From positions 791,511-855,510 of the forward strand of contig NZ_JAPEMA010000002.1 in NCBI RefSeq assembly GCF_026343185.1: a stretch of DNA of 64,000 nt. Direction: 5' to 3'. A program made the position numbers and the translations under genes. Shown here in pieces: positions 21,062-29,458 of the stretch (position 1 is its first letter; the number at the start of each line of letters is the position of its first letter). Under the pieces are notes generated by a model that saw nothing but the letters and a program-made list of their open reading frames with translations, was not told the DNA's origin and did no database searches. This DNA is from Streptomyces sp. NBC_00091. GTDB lineage: Bacteria; Actinomycetota; Actinomycetes; Streptomycetales; Streptomycetaceae.

Positions 21062-22012
21062 GGCGGGCTTGCCGGCGGGCTTGGCGACCGGCTCGGGCTT
21101 GGGCGTCTCGGCGGGCTTGGGCTTCGGCGTCTCGGCCGGCTTCGACTGCTCGGGCTTCGGCTTCGGCTGCTCGGGCTTGGCCTGCTCCGGTTTGGCCTGC
21201 TCGGGCTTCTTCTGCTCCGGCTGCGGAGCGGCCGGTTCCACGGGCTTGACCGGCTCCGCGGTGCGCGGCGGCTTCTCGGGGTTCTGGGCGGGCGGGGCGG
21301 TGGTGACCCTGAGGGTGAGCCGCTGGCCCGGGAAGATCATGTTGGGGTTGCCGCCGACCGTGGACCGGTTGGTCTCGTACAGTGCCTGCCAGCCGCCCTC
21401 GAGGTGCTGCTCGGCGGCGATCGTCGACAGGGAGTCCCCGGGCGCGACCACGTACGGGTTCGGCAGGACGGAGGTCCCGGTCGGGCGGGGCATGGTGACG
21501 GGGGCCGGGGTGGTGGCCTTGGTCGGCTGGATCCGGTCCTTGGGGGCCTGCGGCGCGGGCTTCGCCGCGGGCTTGGCAGACGGTTCGGGCGCCGGCTTCG
21601 TGGAGGGCCGGGTGTCGACGGCGGGCGCCGGACCGCTGCGGCTGAGCCCGGCCTGGGGGCCGCACGCGGGCCACGCCCTGGGCCCCTGCCCCTTGAGCAC
21701 CTTCTCGGCGACGGCGATCTGCTGGGCCTTGGTGGCGAGGTCGGCGCGGGCGGCGAAGGCGGTGCCGCCGAATTCGCGCCAGGTGCTCTGGCTGAACTGG
21801 AGGCCGCCGTAGTAGCCGTTCCCGGTGTTGATCTGCCAGTTGTTGGTCGACTCGCAGGCGGCGACCTTGTTCCAGGTGTCCACGGAGGCGGCCTGTGCGT
21901 CCCCGGCGCCGATCAGGGGGAGGGCTAATCCCGCGCCACCCGCGGTGACGACGAGCGAGGCCCGGTTGATGCTGCTCGGCTGGTACCGGCGGTGCCGGCC
22001 CCGTACACCCAT
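20633..22012 (-). CDS. Rpf-type transglycosylase, LysM and M23 endopeptidase cell wall hydrolase
   Basis: A secreted 459-residue peptidoglycan hydrolase. After a signal peptide ending near GAGDAQAA comes a resuscitation-promoting-factor domain (residues about 43-118; WNKVAACESTNNW with the catalytic Glu, GYYGGLQFSQSTW). A LysM module follows (about 178-235, YVVAPGDSLSTIAAEQHL), then a long Pro/Lys/Glu linker of PKPEQ-type repeats. The C-terminal M23 zinc endopeptidase has HTGVDFPVPTG and SGPHLHFEMRSG. It probably acts in germination or cell wall turnover. The start lies behind AGGGGGGGC. No clear ydaO-type riboswitch is seen in the ~100 base leader. Confidence 0.93.
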   Translation of the reverse strand: MGVRGRHRRYQPSSINRASLVVTAGGAGLALPLIGAGDAQAASVDTWNKVAACESTNNWQINTGNGYYGGLQFSQSTWREFGGTAFAARADLATKAQQIAVAEKVLKGQGPRAWPACGPQAGLSRSGPAPAVDTRPSTKPAPEPSAKPAAKPAPQAPKDRIQPTKATTPAPVTMPRPTGTSVLPNPYVVAPGDSLSTIAAEQHLEGGWQALYETNRSTVGGNPNMIFPGQRLTLRVTTAPPAQNPEKPPRTAEPVKPVEPAAPQPEQKKPEQAKPEQAKPEQPKPKPEQSKPAETPKPKPAETPKPEPVAKPAGKPASAEQKPASGGFSAPVDSGIGTAYRVAGSSWSSGYHTGVDFPVPTGTSVKAVGAGTVESAGWAGAYGYQVVIKHTDGRYSQYAHLSALGVKAGQQVSGGQRIGRSGSTGNSSGPHLHFEMRSGPGYGSDIDPLKYLRGKGVGI

Positions 22013-22119
22013 GGGAGCCCCCCCTTGAAGACATCAGGAACCGCACAACCTAACGGCGCTCCGATGACCTGACAAGGGTGACAACCAGCCGCCCTGCGGC
22101 TGGAGTTGACGGTTTCGGC

Positions 22120-22314
22120 TCAGCTCAGCGGCCCGGGCTGCGGGATCGGCGCGGGCACCGGGGGCGTGGGCACCGGGTCCGGCTCGGGGAAGGGCTGCGG
22201 CACCGGCGGCCCCGGGCGCGGCACGGGCTCGGGGTCCGGCAGCGGCGGGTACGGGTCCGGGACCGGCGCCGGATCGGGGACCGGCGGCTGCGTCTGCTCT
22301 ACGTTTCGCACCAT
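22120..22314 (-). CDS. small proline-rich protein
   Basis: A 64-residue product in which, after MVRNVEQTQ, about half of the residues are proline in PxP and PDPxP repeats. ATG at 22314 follows GGGGGAAGG. There is no signal or membrane helix. Similar tiny Pro-rich proteins occur in Streptomyces without a known role. It lies between the cell wall hydrolase and the racemase-like gene on the same strand. Low complexity leaves some chance that it is not translated. Confidence 0.45.
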   Translation of the reverse strand: MVRNVEQTQPPVPDPAPVPDPYPPLPDPEPVPRPGPPVPQPFPEPDPVPTPPVPAPIPQPGPLS

Positions 22315-22335
22315 GAGTCCCACCTTCCCCCGATC

Positions 22336-22962
22336 TCAGCCGGTATGCCCCTCGGCGAGGGCGGCGGCCAGGCCGGGGGCGGGGCTGGAGAGCACGGGCA
22401 GGCGGGTGCGGACGAGGCCGGCGGCCGCGGCCATCGAGGCCTGGGCCAGGACGATGACGTCCGCGTCCGTGACGGCGTCCGCCGCCCCGGCCACCGCCGC
22501 GAGGTACCCGGCGGCGTCACCCGCCTCGAAGCGGTCCCAGGCGCCGGGCACCAGGTGCGTACGGACGGACAGGGGCCGCCCGCCGGCCTCCTCGGCCAGC
22601 AGGGCCCCGGTCGGGGCGAAGGTCGACTCCACGGTGGCCAGCAGGGCGATCCGCGGGCCCGTACGTACGGCCTCGGCCGCCATCGGCCGGTCCACCCGCA
22701 GCACCGGGAACCCGAGGGCCGGGGCGAGGGACTCCGCGACCGCCCCGATGGTCGAGCAGGTGACCAGCACCGGGCCGCCGGATTCCCGGAGCAGCCCGAG
22801 CAGCTCGGGGACCACGGACTCCGGGCCGCGGGCCCGGGCCCGGTCCAGCAGGTCCGGGACCACCAGGTGGCGCAGTACGGCCTCCGGGTGGTCCCGCTCG
22901 CGCAGTGCGTCGAAGACCGGGACGTGCACCGGGGAGGTGTGCAGCAGCGTCAGCCCGCTCAC
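22336..22962 (-). CDS. aspartate/glutamate racemase-like protein
   Basis: A 208-residue protein of the Asp/Glu/hydantoin racemase fold. The first-half Cys lies in GPVLVTCSTIGAVAES, matching the family catalytic Cys region. The second family Cys position appears replaced within DVIVLAQASMAAAA, so activity as a racemase is doubtful. Its GTG start overlaps the stop of the upstream GNAT gene (GTGA at 22962-22959), showing translational coupling. Confidence 0.72.
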   Translation of the reverse strand: MSGLTLLHTSPVHVPVFDALRERDHPEAVLRHLVVPDLLDRARARGPESVVPELLGLLRESGGPVLVTCSTIGAVAESLAPALGFPVLRVDRPMAAEAVRTGPRIALLATVESTFAPTGALLAEEAGGRPLSVRTHLVPGAWDRFEAGDAAGYLAAVAGAADAVTDADVIVLAQASMAAAAGLVRTRLPVLSSPAPGLAAALAEGHTG

Positions 22963-23300
22963 CAGAGGTCGGCGTCCCGGTCCAGTTGCGCCCTGGCCGC
23001 CTCGGCGACCGCGGCCGGGGGCTCGGGCGCCCGGTCGGGGTGGCGGGCGGCCCAGCTCGCGGCGTAGGGGCAGAGCGGGACGACCGGTACCCCCTCCGCG
23101 GCGGCGATCCCGTAGAACCCCTTCACCAGGTCCCCGGCGATCCCGCGGCCCTCGTGGCCCGGCTCGACCACGGTGTGCACCGCCACCAGGGCGTGGGGCT
23201 CGGCGGCGAGCACGAAGTAGGCGATGAAGCCGACCACCCTGCTGTCCTCGACGGCCAGCAGCCGCCCCGCTTTGCGCTCGTCCACCAGCTCGATCGCCAT
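22959..23300 (-). CDS. GNAT family N-acetyltransferase
   Basis: A short 113-residue acetyltransferase of the YidJ/Gcn5-related kind. The acetyl-CoA loop is visible as VEPGHEGRGIAGDLVKGF (R/Q-x-x-G-x-A pattern). VVPLCPYAASW is the typical short-GNAT C-terminal motif. It lies 15 bases downstream of panD and overlaps the racemase-like gene, so the three probably form one operon. Confidence 0.87.
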   Translation of the reverse strand: MAIELVDERKAGRLLAVEDSRVVGFIAYFVLAAEPHALVAVHTVVEPGHEGRGIAGDLVKGFYGIAAAEGVPVVPLCPYAASWAARHPDRAPEPPAAVAEAARAQLDRDADLW

Positions 23301-23315
23301 GATCCCCGACTCCCC

Positions 23316-23735
23316 TCAGACAGCCACCGAGTGGGGGCTGCGCTCCTGGTCCGTTCCCGGCACCGGGGCGGACGGGTCCGCGCCCAGCTCGATGATCCTG
23401 TTGTCGCCGTCCACGTGCACGACGCGCGGCTTGAGCGCCCGCGCCTCCGCGTCCTCGACCTGCGCGTAGCTGATCAGGATGACGAGGTCCCCGGGGTGCA
23501 CGAGATGCGCGGCGGCCCCGTTGATCCCGATGACCCCGGAGCCCCGCTCCCCCTCGATGACGTACGTCTCGAGCCGCGCACCATTGGTGATGTCCACGAT
23601 GTGGACGAGCTCCCCGGGCAGCAGATCGGCGGCGTCGAGCAGGTCGGCGTCGATGGTCACAGAGCCGACGTAGTGCAGGTCGGCCTGGGTCACCGTGGCC
23701 CGGTGGATCTTGGACTTGAACATGGTGCGCAGCAT
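23316..23735 (-). CDS. panD: aspartate 1-decarboxylase PanD
   Basis: Converts L-aspartate to beta-alanine for pantothenate and coenzyme A synthesis. The proenzyme cleaves itself at Gly24-Ser25 (HYVGSVTID) to form the pyruvoyl group. Conserved segments [33 protein letters not shown] and [16 protein letters not shown] are present. At 139 residues it is complete. It leads an operon with a GNAT enzyme, which in other bacteria can play a PanM/PanZ-like maturation role, though here that is only suggested by position. Confidence 0.97.
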   Translation of the reverse strand: MLRTMFKSKIHRATVTQADLHYVGSVTIDADLLDAADLLPGELVHIVDITNGARLETYVIEGERGSGVIGINGAAAHLVHPGDLVILISYAQVEDAEARALKPRVVHVDGDNRIIELGADPSAPVPGTDQERSPHSVAV

Positions 23736-23991
23736 TTTGGACTCCTGGAAGACGGCTCCCTGCCAGCTTTCTGCAGGTCAAGGGCGTTCTTCACTGTACA
23801 TCGGCACGCGTCAGATCGGAGATTATTAGGAACATCGCCCCCCTCTGACGAGAAGACTTCGCGTGGACCTCGTGGAAGGTGATGCTGAGGGACTCCGGGG
23901 TGTCGAAGGTCCGGGTACGGACTGTGCCGGGGGCGAAGAGTGCGGCGGGCCGGGCGGCGTCGGTGAGGTTGTTGCAGCGCACGAAGTCTGC

Positions 23992-25170
23992 TCAGCGGGC
24001 TTGGGGTTCGGGTTCCGGGGCGAGAGGGCCGGGCTGGGGTGCACGGATGGCTGGCGCGGTTTCCGGGAGGCGGCGCAGGACGGGCAGGACGGCCAGGGCA
24101 GTGGCGGCGACCAGGGCGCCGGGGATCAGGGCCCAGCCGGTGGAGTCGACCAGGGCCTGGGAGGCGTACGGGGTGAGTCCGCCGAAGAGGGCGGTGGCTG
24201 CGGTGGCGCCGAGCGCGAGGCCGCTGAGGCGCTGGGCGACGGGGAACTGTTCGGCGATCGCGGAGGCCGCGACCGCACTGATGCCGCCTGCCACGCAGGC
24301 CAGGACGATCGCGCCGGTCAGTGCGGCGGCGAAGCTGCCCTGGGTCATCAGGCCGAACATGGCCGGCGGCAGGATCACCGCCAGGGCACCGAAGAGCGTG
24401 AGTGCGGGGCGGCGGCCGACCCGGTCGGACAGGGCACCCGCGAACGGCGTGACGACGATGACGACGAGGGCCGCGATGGTCGACAGCCACAGGGCGTCGG
24501 ACTCGCTGAAGCCGCTGACCGCGCCGAGGTAGGTGGGGACGTAGCTGATGCCGACGTAGTACGTCACCGAGCCGAGCGCCGAGATCGCGAACGTCCGGTA
24601 GAGCGCGGGGCGCTGGGTGCGCAGAGTGGTCATCAGCGGGCCCGCGCCCTTGGTGTCGGGCGGGGGCTGCTGCTCGAAGGCGGGGGATTCGCGCATGGTG
24701 GAGCGGGCGATCAGCACCGTGGTGGCGAGCAGCGTGCCGAACAGGAAGGGGATGCGCCACCCCCACGCGTCCAGGGCGGGACCGGGGACGAGGGTGACGG
24801 TGAGGGCAGTGACCCCGGCGGCGGAGCCGATCTGGTCGCGGGTCGGGAGCAGGGCGGTGGCCAGCATCGCGGAGGTCATCACCGCCATCGAGCCGAGCAG
24901 CACCTTGCGGCGCCCGAGCCGGTCCCCGATGTGGCCGAAGGCCATCGCGCCGAGCGGGCGCATCAGGTAGGCGACGGCGAAGACCGCCAGGGTGATCAGG
25001 AGCGAGGTGGAGCCGGTGCCGAAGAACACCCGGGACAGCACGGTGGTCATGTACAGGTACAGCGTGAAGTCGTACCACTCCACGACGGTGGACAGGGCCG
25101 CCACCAGAATGGAGGACCGGGGCAGGACGGCTATCGCCTGAGCGGGCGGTGCGGGTGCGAGGGATTCCAT
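23992..25170 (-). CDS. MFS transporter, metabolite:proton symporter type, internally shortened
   Basis: A 392-residue member of the ProP/ShiA-like metabolite:H+ symporter group: VVEWYDFTLYLYM in helix 1, RPLGAMAFGHIGDRLGRRKV in the 2-3 loop, and GALSDRVGRRPAL in the second half. Family members are usually 430-450 residues. Between helix 3 (ending LLPTRDQIG) and the AWGWRIPFLFG motif, only about 20 residues remain, so helix 4 and its RxxQGxxxGGE motif are missing. The frame is kept, so the product is probably misfolded or inactive. It is divergent from the quinone-oxidoreductase cluster and downstream of the SnoaL-like gene. Confidence 0.82.
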   Translation of the reverse strand: MESLAPAPPAQAIAVLPRSSILVAALSTVVEWYDFTLYLYMTTVLSRVFFGTGSTSLLITLAVFAVAYLMRPLGAMAFGHIGDRLGRRKVLLGSMAVMTSAMLATALLPTRDQIGSAAGVTALTVTLVPGPALDAWGWRIPFLFGTLLATTVLIARSTMRESPAFEQQPPPDTKGAGPLMTTLRTQRPALYRTFAISALGSVTYYVGISYVPTYLGAVSGFSESDALWLSTIAALVVIVVTPFAGALSDRVGRRPALTLFGALAVILPPAMFGLMTQGSFAAALTGAIVLACVAGGISAVAASAIAEQFPVAQRLSGLALGATAATALFGGLTPYASQALVDSTGWALIPGALVAATALAVLPVLRRLPETAPAIRAPQPGPLAPEPEPQAR

Positions 25171-25240
25171 GGTGTGCCTTGCGGGAGGGCGGCAGCGCGG
25201 ACCTGGACGGTTGCGCGGGAGGAGGAGGCGACTGTCTGCC

Positions 25241-25660
25241 TCACGGCGCCGGTACGGCGCCGATCTGCTGCATCACCCCGAGGAGGTCGGGCTGGCCCCG
25301 TTCGCCGACGATCCGGCCGTCGGCCAGGTAGTAGAAGTTCATGGCCTGCACCGAGATCTTGTTGCCGCTCGCCGGGATCCCGAAGAATTCACCGTCGTGG
25401 GTTCCCCGCATGGTGAACCGCGCGGCGACCGTGTCGCCTTCGGTGACCGTCTCCTCCAGCGTCCACTGAACGTCGGGGAAGGCGCTGCGCATCATCCCGA
25501 GGACTTCCATGTACCCATCGGGCCCCCGCAGTGGTTCCGGGTGACTTGGCGCGTGGAACACCGCGTCCGGAGAAATGACCTCGCGGGCGAGATCCTCGTT
25601 GCCCGTGTTGATGAACTCGACGAAACGGTTCATCACTGACTCGGTGGACTGCGACTGCAT
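25241..25660 (-). CDS. SnoaL-like/NTF2-fold ester cyclase family protein
   Basis: A 139-residue SnoaL-like domain, with RFVEFINTGNEDLAREVISPDAVFH at the N-terminus and VAARFTMRGTHDGEFFGIPASG in the centre. The family includes polyketide cyclases and many small-molecule-binding proteins of unknown substrate. The start codon lies 48 bases from the palindromic operator and the gene is divergent from the PadR regulator, so PadR control is likely. Confidence 0.85.
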   Translation of the reverse strand: MQSQSTESVMNRFVEFINTGNEDLAREVISPDAVFHAPSHPEPLRGPDGYMEVLGMMRSAFPDVQWTLEETVTEGDTVAARFTMRGTHDGEFFGIPASGNKISVQAMNFYYLADGRIVGERGQPDLLGVMQQIGAVPAP

Positions 25661-25708
25661 CTTGCTGTCCCTCTCCAGAAACGTTTGGGCGGGTACCTAC
25701 GAGCATAA

Positions 25709-25738
25709 CATCGAATCGATGTTCACATCGATTCGATG
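25709..25738. promoter_or_regulatory. PadR-type palindromic operator
   Basis: Two 13-base inverted repeats, CATCGAATCGATG (25709-25721) and CATCGATTCGATG (25726-25738), each nearly self-complementary. Together they form one 30-base inverted repeat with a 4-base centre. The element lies between the SnoaL-like gene and the PadR gene, covering the likely promoters of both. Confidence 0.75.
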
Positions 25739-25759
25739 CACCTGTGCGAAGATGGACTC

Positions 25760-26338
25760 ATGCTGGAACTCGCGATACTCGGCTTCCTCGCCGAGGGACC
25801 CCTGCCCGGACACGAGCTGCGCCGCCGCGTCTCACAGCTGACCGGCTATACGCGGCCGGTCAGTGACGGCAGCCTGTATCCGGCGATCAATCGTCTGACC
25901 AAGGCGGGCTTGATCGAGCGGCGCGCCGACCCGGCCGCGGGGGCGGCACGGTACGTGCTCAGTCTGACCGCGGCCGGACGGGCCGACATGCTTCAGCGTC
26001 TGCGCGAGCCCGCCGACCACGAGATCACCGACTTCACCCGGTTCTACATCGTTCTGGCCTTCCTCTCTCACCTGCCCGACGTAGCCGAGCAGCACGTGGT
26101 GCTGCGTAGGCGGCTGGAGTTCCTGGAAGAACCGGCGAGCTTCTTCTACGACAACGAGCGGCCCCTGCGTGCCGAGGAGGTCGCCGACCCCTACCGGCGG
26201 GGCATGCTGCTCACCGCCCGCGCCACCAGTCGCGCGGAGCGGACCTGGCTGCGCGAGGCCCTCGGGGACGAAGCCCCCGTATTCGACACCGGACGCGCCG
26301 ACAGCGATCCGCACGCACCCGCCGCTCCCGCGAGCTGA
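25760..26338 (+). CDS. PadR family transcriptional regulator
   Basis: A 192-residue winged-helix repressor. MLELAILGFLAEGPLPGHELRRRV and the wing region SDGSLYPAINRLTKAGLIERR are typical of PadR; the C-terminal half is the helical dimerisation domain of the PadR_C/Vir type. An earlier in-frame start at 25736 would begin inside the operator and is less likely. It probably represses itself and the divergent gene, with relief by a phenolic or drug-like ligand as in the family. Confidence 0.9.
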   Translation: MLELAILGFLAEGPLPGHELRRRVSQLTGYTRPVSDGSLYPAINRLTKAGLIERRADPAAGAARYVLSLTAAGRADMLQRLREPADHEITDFTRFYIVLAFLSHLPDVAEQHVVLRRRLEFLEEPASFFYDNERPLRAEEVADPYRRGMLLTARATSRAERTWLREALGDEAPVFDTGRADSDPHAPAAPAS

Positions 26339-26358
26339 CTGTCCACGGAGGTACCCCC

Positions 26359-27342
26359 ATGCTTGCTTCCTGGTACGACGACCAGGGCCCCGCCGCCGAT
26401 GCCCTGCACGTCGGTGAACTACCTGATCCCGCCCCCGGCCCCGGCGAGGTCCGCGTCCGTGTCACCGTCTCGGGCGTCAACCCCGGCGACACCAAGAAGC
26501 GGCGCGGCTGGCTCGGCTCGTCCATGCCCCATCCACGGGTGATCCCGCACAGCGACGCCGCCGGGGTCATCGACGCCGTGGGCGCCCAAGTCGACGCCCA
26601 TCGCGTCGGACAGCGGGTCTGGGTATACGGCGCCCAGTCCTACCGCCCCTTCGGCACAGCTGCTCAGTACACCGTCGTACCCGACAACCAGGCCGTACCT
26701 CTGCCAGACCACCTCAGCGACGAGCTGGGGGCGAGCCTCGGCATCCCCGGCATCACCGCCCACCGCACCGTCTTCGCCGACGGCCCGGTCGACGGCCGAC
26801 TGGTCCTGGTCCACGGAGTCCTCGGCGGCGTCGGCTCCCTGGCCGCCCAGCTCGCCCACTGGGCCGGCGCCACCGTACTCGCCACCGTCCGCCGCACCGC
26901 GGACCTCGACCTCGTCGACCCGACCGTCGTCTCCCACGCCGTCGCCCTGGACACCGGCGACCCCGCCGCGGCCATCCGCTCGTACGCGCCACGGGGCGTC
27001 GACCGGATCATCGAGGTCGCGCTGTCCGACAACGCCGATCTCGACAACGCCGTCGCCGCCAACAACGCCGTCATCGCGGCCTACGCCACCCGCACGGACC
27101 GCACCGAGATCCCCTTCTGGCCGCTGCTGTTCAACAACGTCACCCTGCGGCTGCTCGGCAGCGACGACTTCCCCGCCGAGGCCAAGGGCCAGGCCGCCCG
27201 CGACCTCACCTCCGCAGCCGCCGTCGGCGCCCTCACCATCGCCGTCGGCGACCGCTACCCGCTGGACGACATCGCCAAGGCCCACGACCACGTCGACGCC
27301 GGCGGTGGCCACGGCCGCATCCTGCTCGCCATCCCCCAATAG
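26359..27342 (+). CDS. NADPH:quinone reductase-like medium-chain oxidoreductase
   Basis: A 327-residue zinc-free MDR enzyme. The GroES-like part has VSGVNPGDTKKR and PHSDAAGVIDAVG; the Rossmann loop is HGVLGGVGSLAAQLA (AxGGVG type). No zinc-binding Cys set is present, as in quinone oxidoreductases. ATG follows GGAGG 20 bases after padR, so it is likely co-transcribed with, and controlled by, that regulator. The substrate is unknown but a quinone or enone is likely. Confidence 0.88.
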   Translation: MLASWYDDQGPAADALHVGELPDPAPGPGEVRVRVTVSGVNPGDTKKRRGWLGSSMPHPRVIPHSDAAGVIDAVGAQVDAHRVGQRVWVYGAQSYRPFGTAAQYTVVPDNQAVPLPDHLSDELGASLGIPGITAHRTVFADGPVDGRLVLVHGVLGGVGSLAAQLAHWAGATVLATVRRTADLDLVDPTVVSHAVALDTGDPAAAIRSYAPRGVDRIIEVALSDNADLDNAVAANNAVIAAYATRTDRTEIPFWPLLFNNVTLRLLGSDDFPAEAKGQAARDLTSAAAVGALTIAVGDRYPLDDIAKAHDHVDAGGGHGRILLAIPQ

Positions 27343-27422
27343 CGCAGACGGAGTGCCGGCCGGCCACCTGGGGAGGGGCGTCGCGCTGGCGATGAAGCTT
27401 CTGGCGATCAGCTTCGCGCGGC

Positions 27423-27578
27423 GTGCACTGGATGCGGGCCTTCCACCACCCGGGCAACGCTGCGGCCCTCGGCATGAACCGGCGGCTGGGCTTCGTCGAG
27501 GCCGACGTGCCCGTCCGGGACGACGGATCGGGTCGGGCCGCGCTTCCCGACCGGGCAGCGGGACGACCTTGCGCGTGA
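27423..27578 (+). pseudogene. GNAT acetyltransferase 3' fragment
   Basis: The frame WMRAFHHPGNAAALGMNRRLGFVEAD is the C-terminal part of a GNAT acetyltransferase (the N-x-x-A-x-x-x-N-RLGF motif). There is no acetyl-CoA loop or N-terminal part, and the frame ends at TGA 27576. A second frame continues with a plausible C-terminal tail (DDLARDLDALLG), suggesting a frameshift as well. It is a decayed remnant between the PadR cluster and the carbohydrate island. Confidence 0.55.
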
Positions 27579-27658
27579 CCTTGACGCGCTACTCGGGCAG
27601 ACCCATAGTGATGGCCACCGAGCCGCTCTCATCTACCGCGTGTCCTGGCCGAATTGAT

Positions 27659-27672
27659 TGTTAGCGCTAACA
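27659..27672. promoter_or_regulatory. LacI-type operator TGTTAGCGCTAACA
   Basis: A perfect 14-base palindrome 207 bases before the GH43 gene. The same box, with one allowed change, precedes three other glycoside hydrolase genes here (34815, 44533, 52909), so it is very likely a repressor site of the LacI family with a central CG. Confidence 0.8.
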
Positions 27673-27879
27673 TTCGATCCTGCTTCCACCGTCCCCGCAC
27701 TCCCGACGGGCTGGGCTCCACGGAGCGGGCAGCAACCTCCCGCCCCGGGACGCAACGTCCGCGACCACCCGCGGGACCCGTTGCATCCCGTGGTCCGGGC
27801 GCCCCCGCCCAGCGCTGCGACGGTGCATGCCGTGACTGCCGAGAACGGCCGCCCGCCCCCCACGCACCCTGGAGCGCAA

Positions 27880-29280
27880 ATGACCGCAACAACCGGCCCC
27901 GGCCCCCACCCGTCGCGACGCCTGTTCCTCGGTATGGCCGCCACCGTCCCGCTGGCCCTGTCCGGAACGCTGGCCCTGGGCGCGCGGCCCGCCTACGCCG
28001 CGGACGCGGCCTACGTCATGGGCTACTTCACCGAGTCCGCGACCATGCTGGAGGCCGACTACGGCCTGCACCTGGCGGTCAGCACCGACGGCCTGCGCTG
28101 GATGCCGCTCAACCAGAACAACCCCGTGGTGACCCCGACCGCGGGTGCGGGCGGTCTGCGTGATCCGTTCATCATGCGCAAGCAGGACGGCACCTTCGTC
28201 GTCCTCGCCACCGACCTCAAGGGCACCGACTGGGGCTACAACAGCCAGTACATCCACGTCTGGGACTCCGCGGACCTGCGCGCCCTCACCGGCTACCGCC
28301 GGCTGAAGCTGCACGACATGGTGACCCACAGCTGGGCACCCGAGGCGTTCTGGGACGCCGGCCGCGGCGAGTACGGGATCATCTACTCGTCGGTCAATGC
28401 CAGCGGCCACAACGTGCTCATGGTGAACTACACCACCAACTTCCAGACGGTGACGTCCCCGCAGGTCTTCTTCGACCCCGGCTACGACATCATCGACGGC
28501 AACCTCGCCGTGGGTGTGAACGGCGTCAACTACCTCTACTACAGGGGGAGGGACCAGGCCCTCGTGGGCGCGCGGTCGACCACCCTGCAGCCGGGCAGCT
28601 TCACGCCCTTCAGCACGGCGGCCGCCCACGGCGGCACCGAGGCGCCGACCCTGGTGAAGTCCCTGACCTCCGGATCCTGGTACCTGTGGGGCGACACCTA
28701 CACGCCGAACGGCGTCTTCTACGCCTGGCAGAGCAACGACCTCGCCGCCGGCACCTGGACCGCGCTGGACCAGCGCGACTACACCCAGCCCCTCAACTCC
28801 AAGCACTGCACCATCGCGACGATCACCACGACCGAGTACGACAACCTCGTGGCGAAGTGGGGCAGCCCCGCCTGGAACCGGCTGAAGTCCTACAACTACC
28901 CCGACCGTTACGTCCGTCACGCCAACTCCGTCGGCCGGATCGATGTCTACCCGTTCGACCCGTACACCGACTCGCAGTGGAAGCTCGTACGCGGCCTGGC
29001 CGACAGCGCGGGCGTGTCCTTCCAGTCGGTCAACTTCCCGACCCGCTACCTGCGGCACTCCAACTACGACCTGCGGCTGGAAGAGAACGACGGCACCGCG
29101 ACCTTCGCCGCGGCCGCCACGTTCCACAGGACCGCCGGCCTGGCCGACTCCTCCTGGTCGTCCTTCCGTTCGCACAACTTCCCGACGCATTACATCCGGC
29201 ACACCGGCTACGTCCTGCGCATCGACCCGATCGCCACCACCACGGAGAAGGCCGACGCCACCTTCCACGTCGGCTACTGA
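27880..29280 (+). CDS. secreted GH43 enzyme with C-terminal AbfB (CBM42) domain
   Basis: A 466-residue exported hydrolase with a twin-arginine type signal (SRRLFLGMAATVPLALSGTLALGARPAYA). The five-bladed propeller catalytic part spans about residues 45-320, with the Asp in LRDPFIMRK and the acid Glu in HGGTEAPTLV. The C-terminal ~135 residues are an arabinose-binding AbfB-type trefoil, with three repeats of the type YPDRYVRHAN, FPTRYLRHSN and FPTHYIRHTG. It probably removes arabinose from arabinan or arabinoxylan. ATG at 27880 follows GGAG. The long leader carries the palindromic operator. Confidence 0.88.
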   Translation: MTATTGPGPHPSRRLFLGMAATVPLALSGTLALGARPAYAADAAYVMGYFTESATMLEADYGLHLAVSTDGLRWMPLNQNNPVVTPTAGAGGLRDPFIMRKQDGTFVVLATDLKGTDWGYNSQYIHVWDSADLRALTGYRRLKLHDMVTHSWAPEAFWDAGRGEYGIIYSSVNASGHNVLMVNYTTNFQTVTSPQVFFDPGYDIIDGNLAVGVNGVNYLYYRGRDQALVGARSTTLQPGSFTPFSTAAAHGGTEAPTLVKSLTSGSWYLWGDTYTPNGVFYAWQSNDLAAGTWTALDQRDYTQPLNSKHCTIATITTTEYDNLVAKWGSPAWNRLKSYNYPDRYVRHANSVGRIDVYPFDPYTDSQWKLVRGLADSAGVSFQSVNFPTRYLRHSNYDLRLEENDGTATFAAAATFHRTAGLADSSWSSFRSHNFPTHYIRHTGYVLRIDPIATTTEKADATFHVGY

Positions 29281-29458
29281 CGGGGGTCGGCTCGGGCCAC
29301 CCCACGGGCCGGGACCGGTGCCGAGGTAGGCCAGGTCCAGGTCAACGACCCCGGCCTTGTTTGTTACCTGACCGCCGACGCCGGCGCGGAGGCCGACGGC
29401 CCGGCGCGCGCCACGGGTGGGTGGCGTTGCTGCCGGGCCGTCGGTCACTCACGCGGTC

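Noticed and set aside
22013..22110. ydaO-type (cyclic di-AMP) riboswitch before the Rpf-LysM-M23 gene
   Set aside because: Such leaders precede some rpf genes in Streptomyces, but only about 100 bases separate it from the next gene and I do not see the conserved core.
23791..23982. 63-codon minus-strand frame between panD and the MFS gene
   Set aside because: No recognised domain and no clear ribosome binding site; it may be a remnant but cannot be supported.
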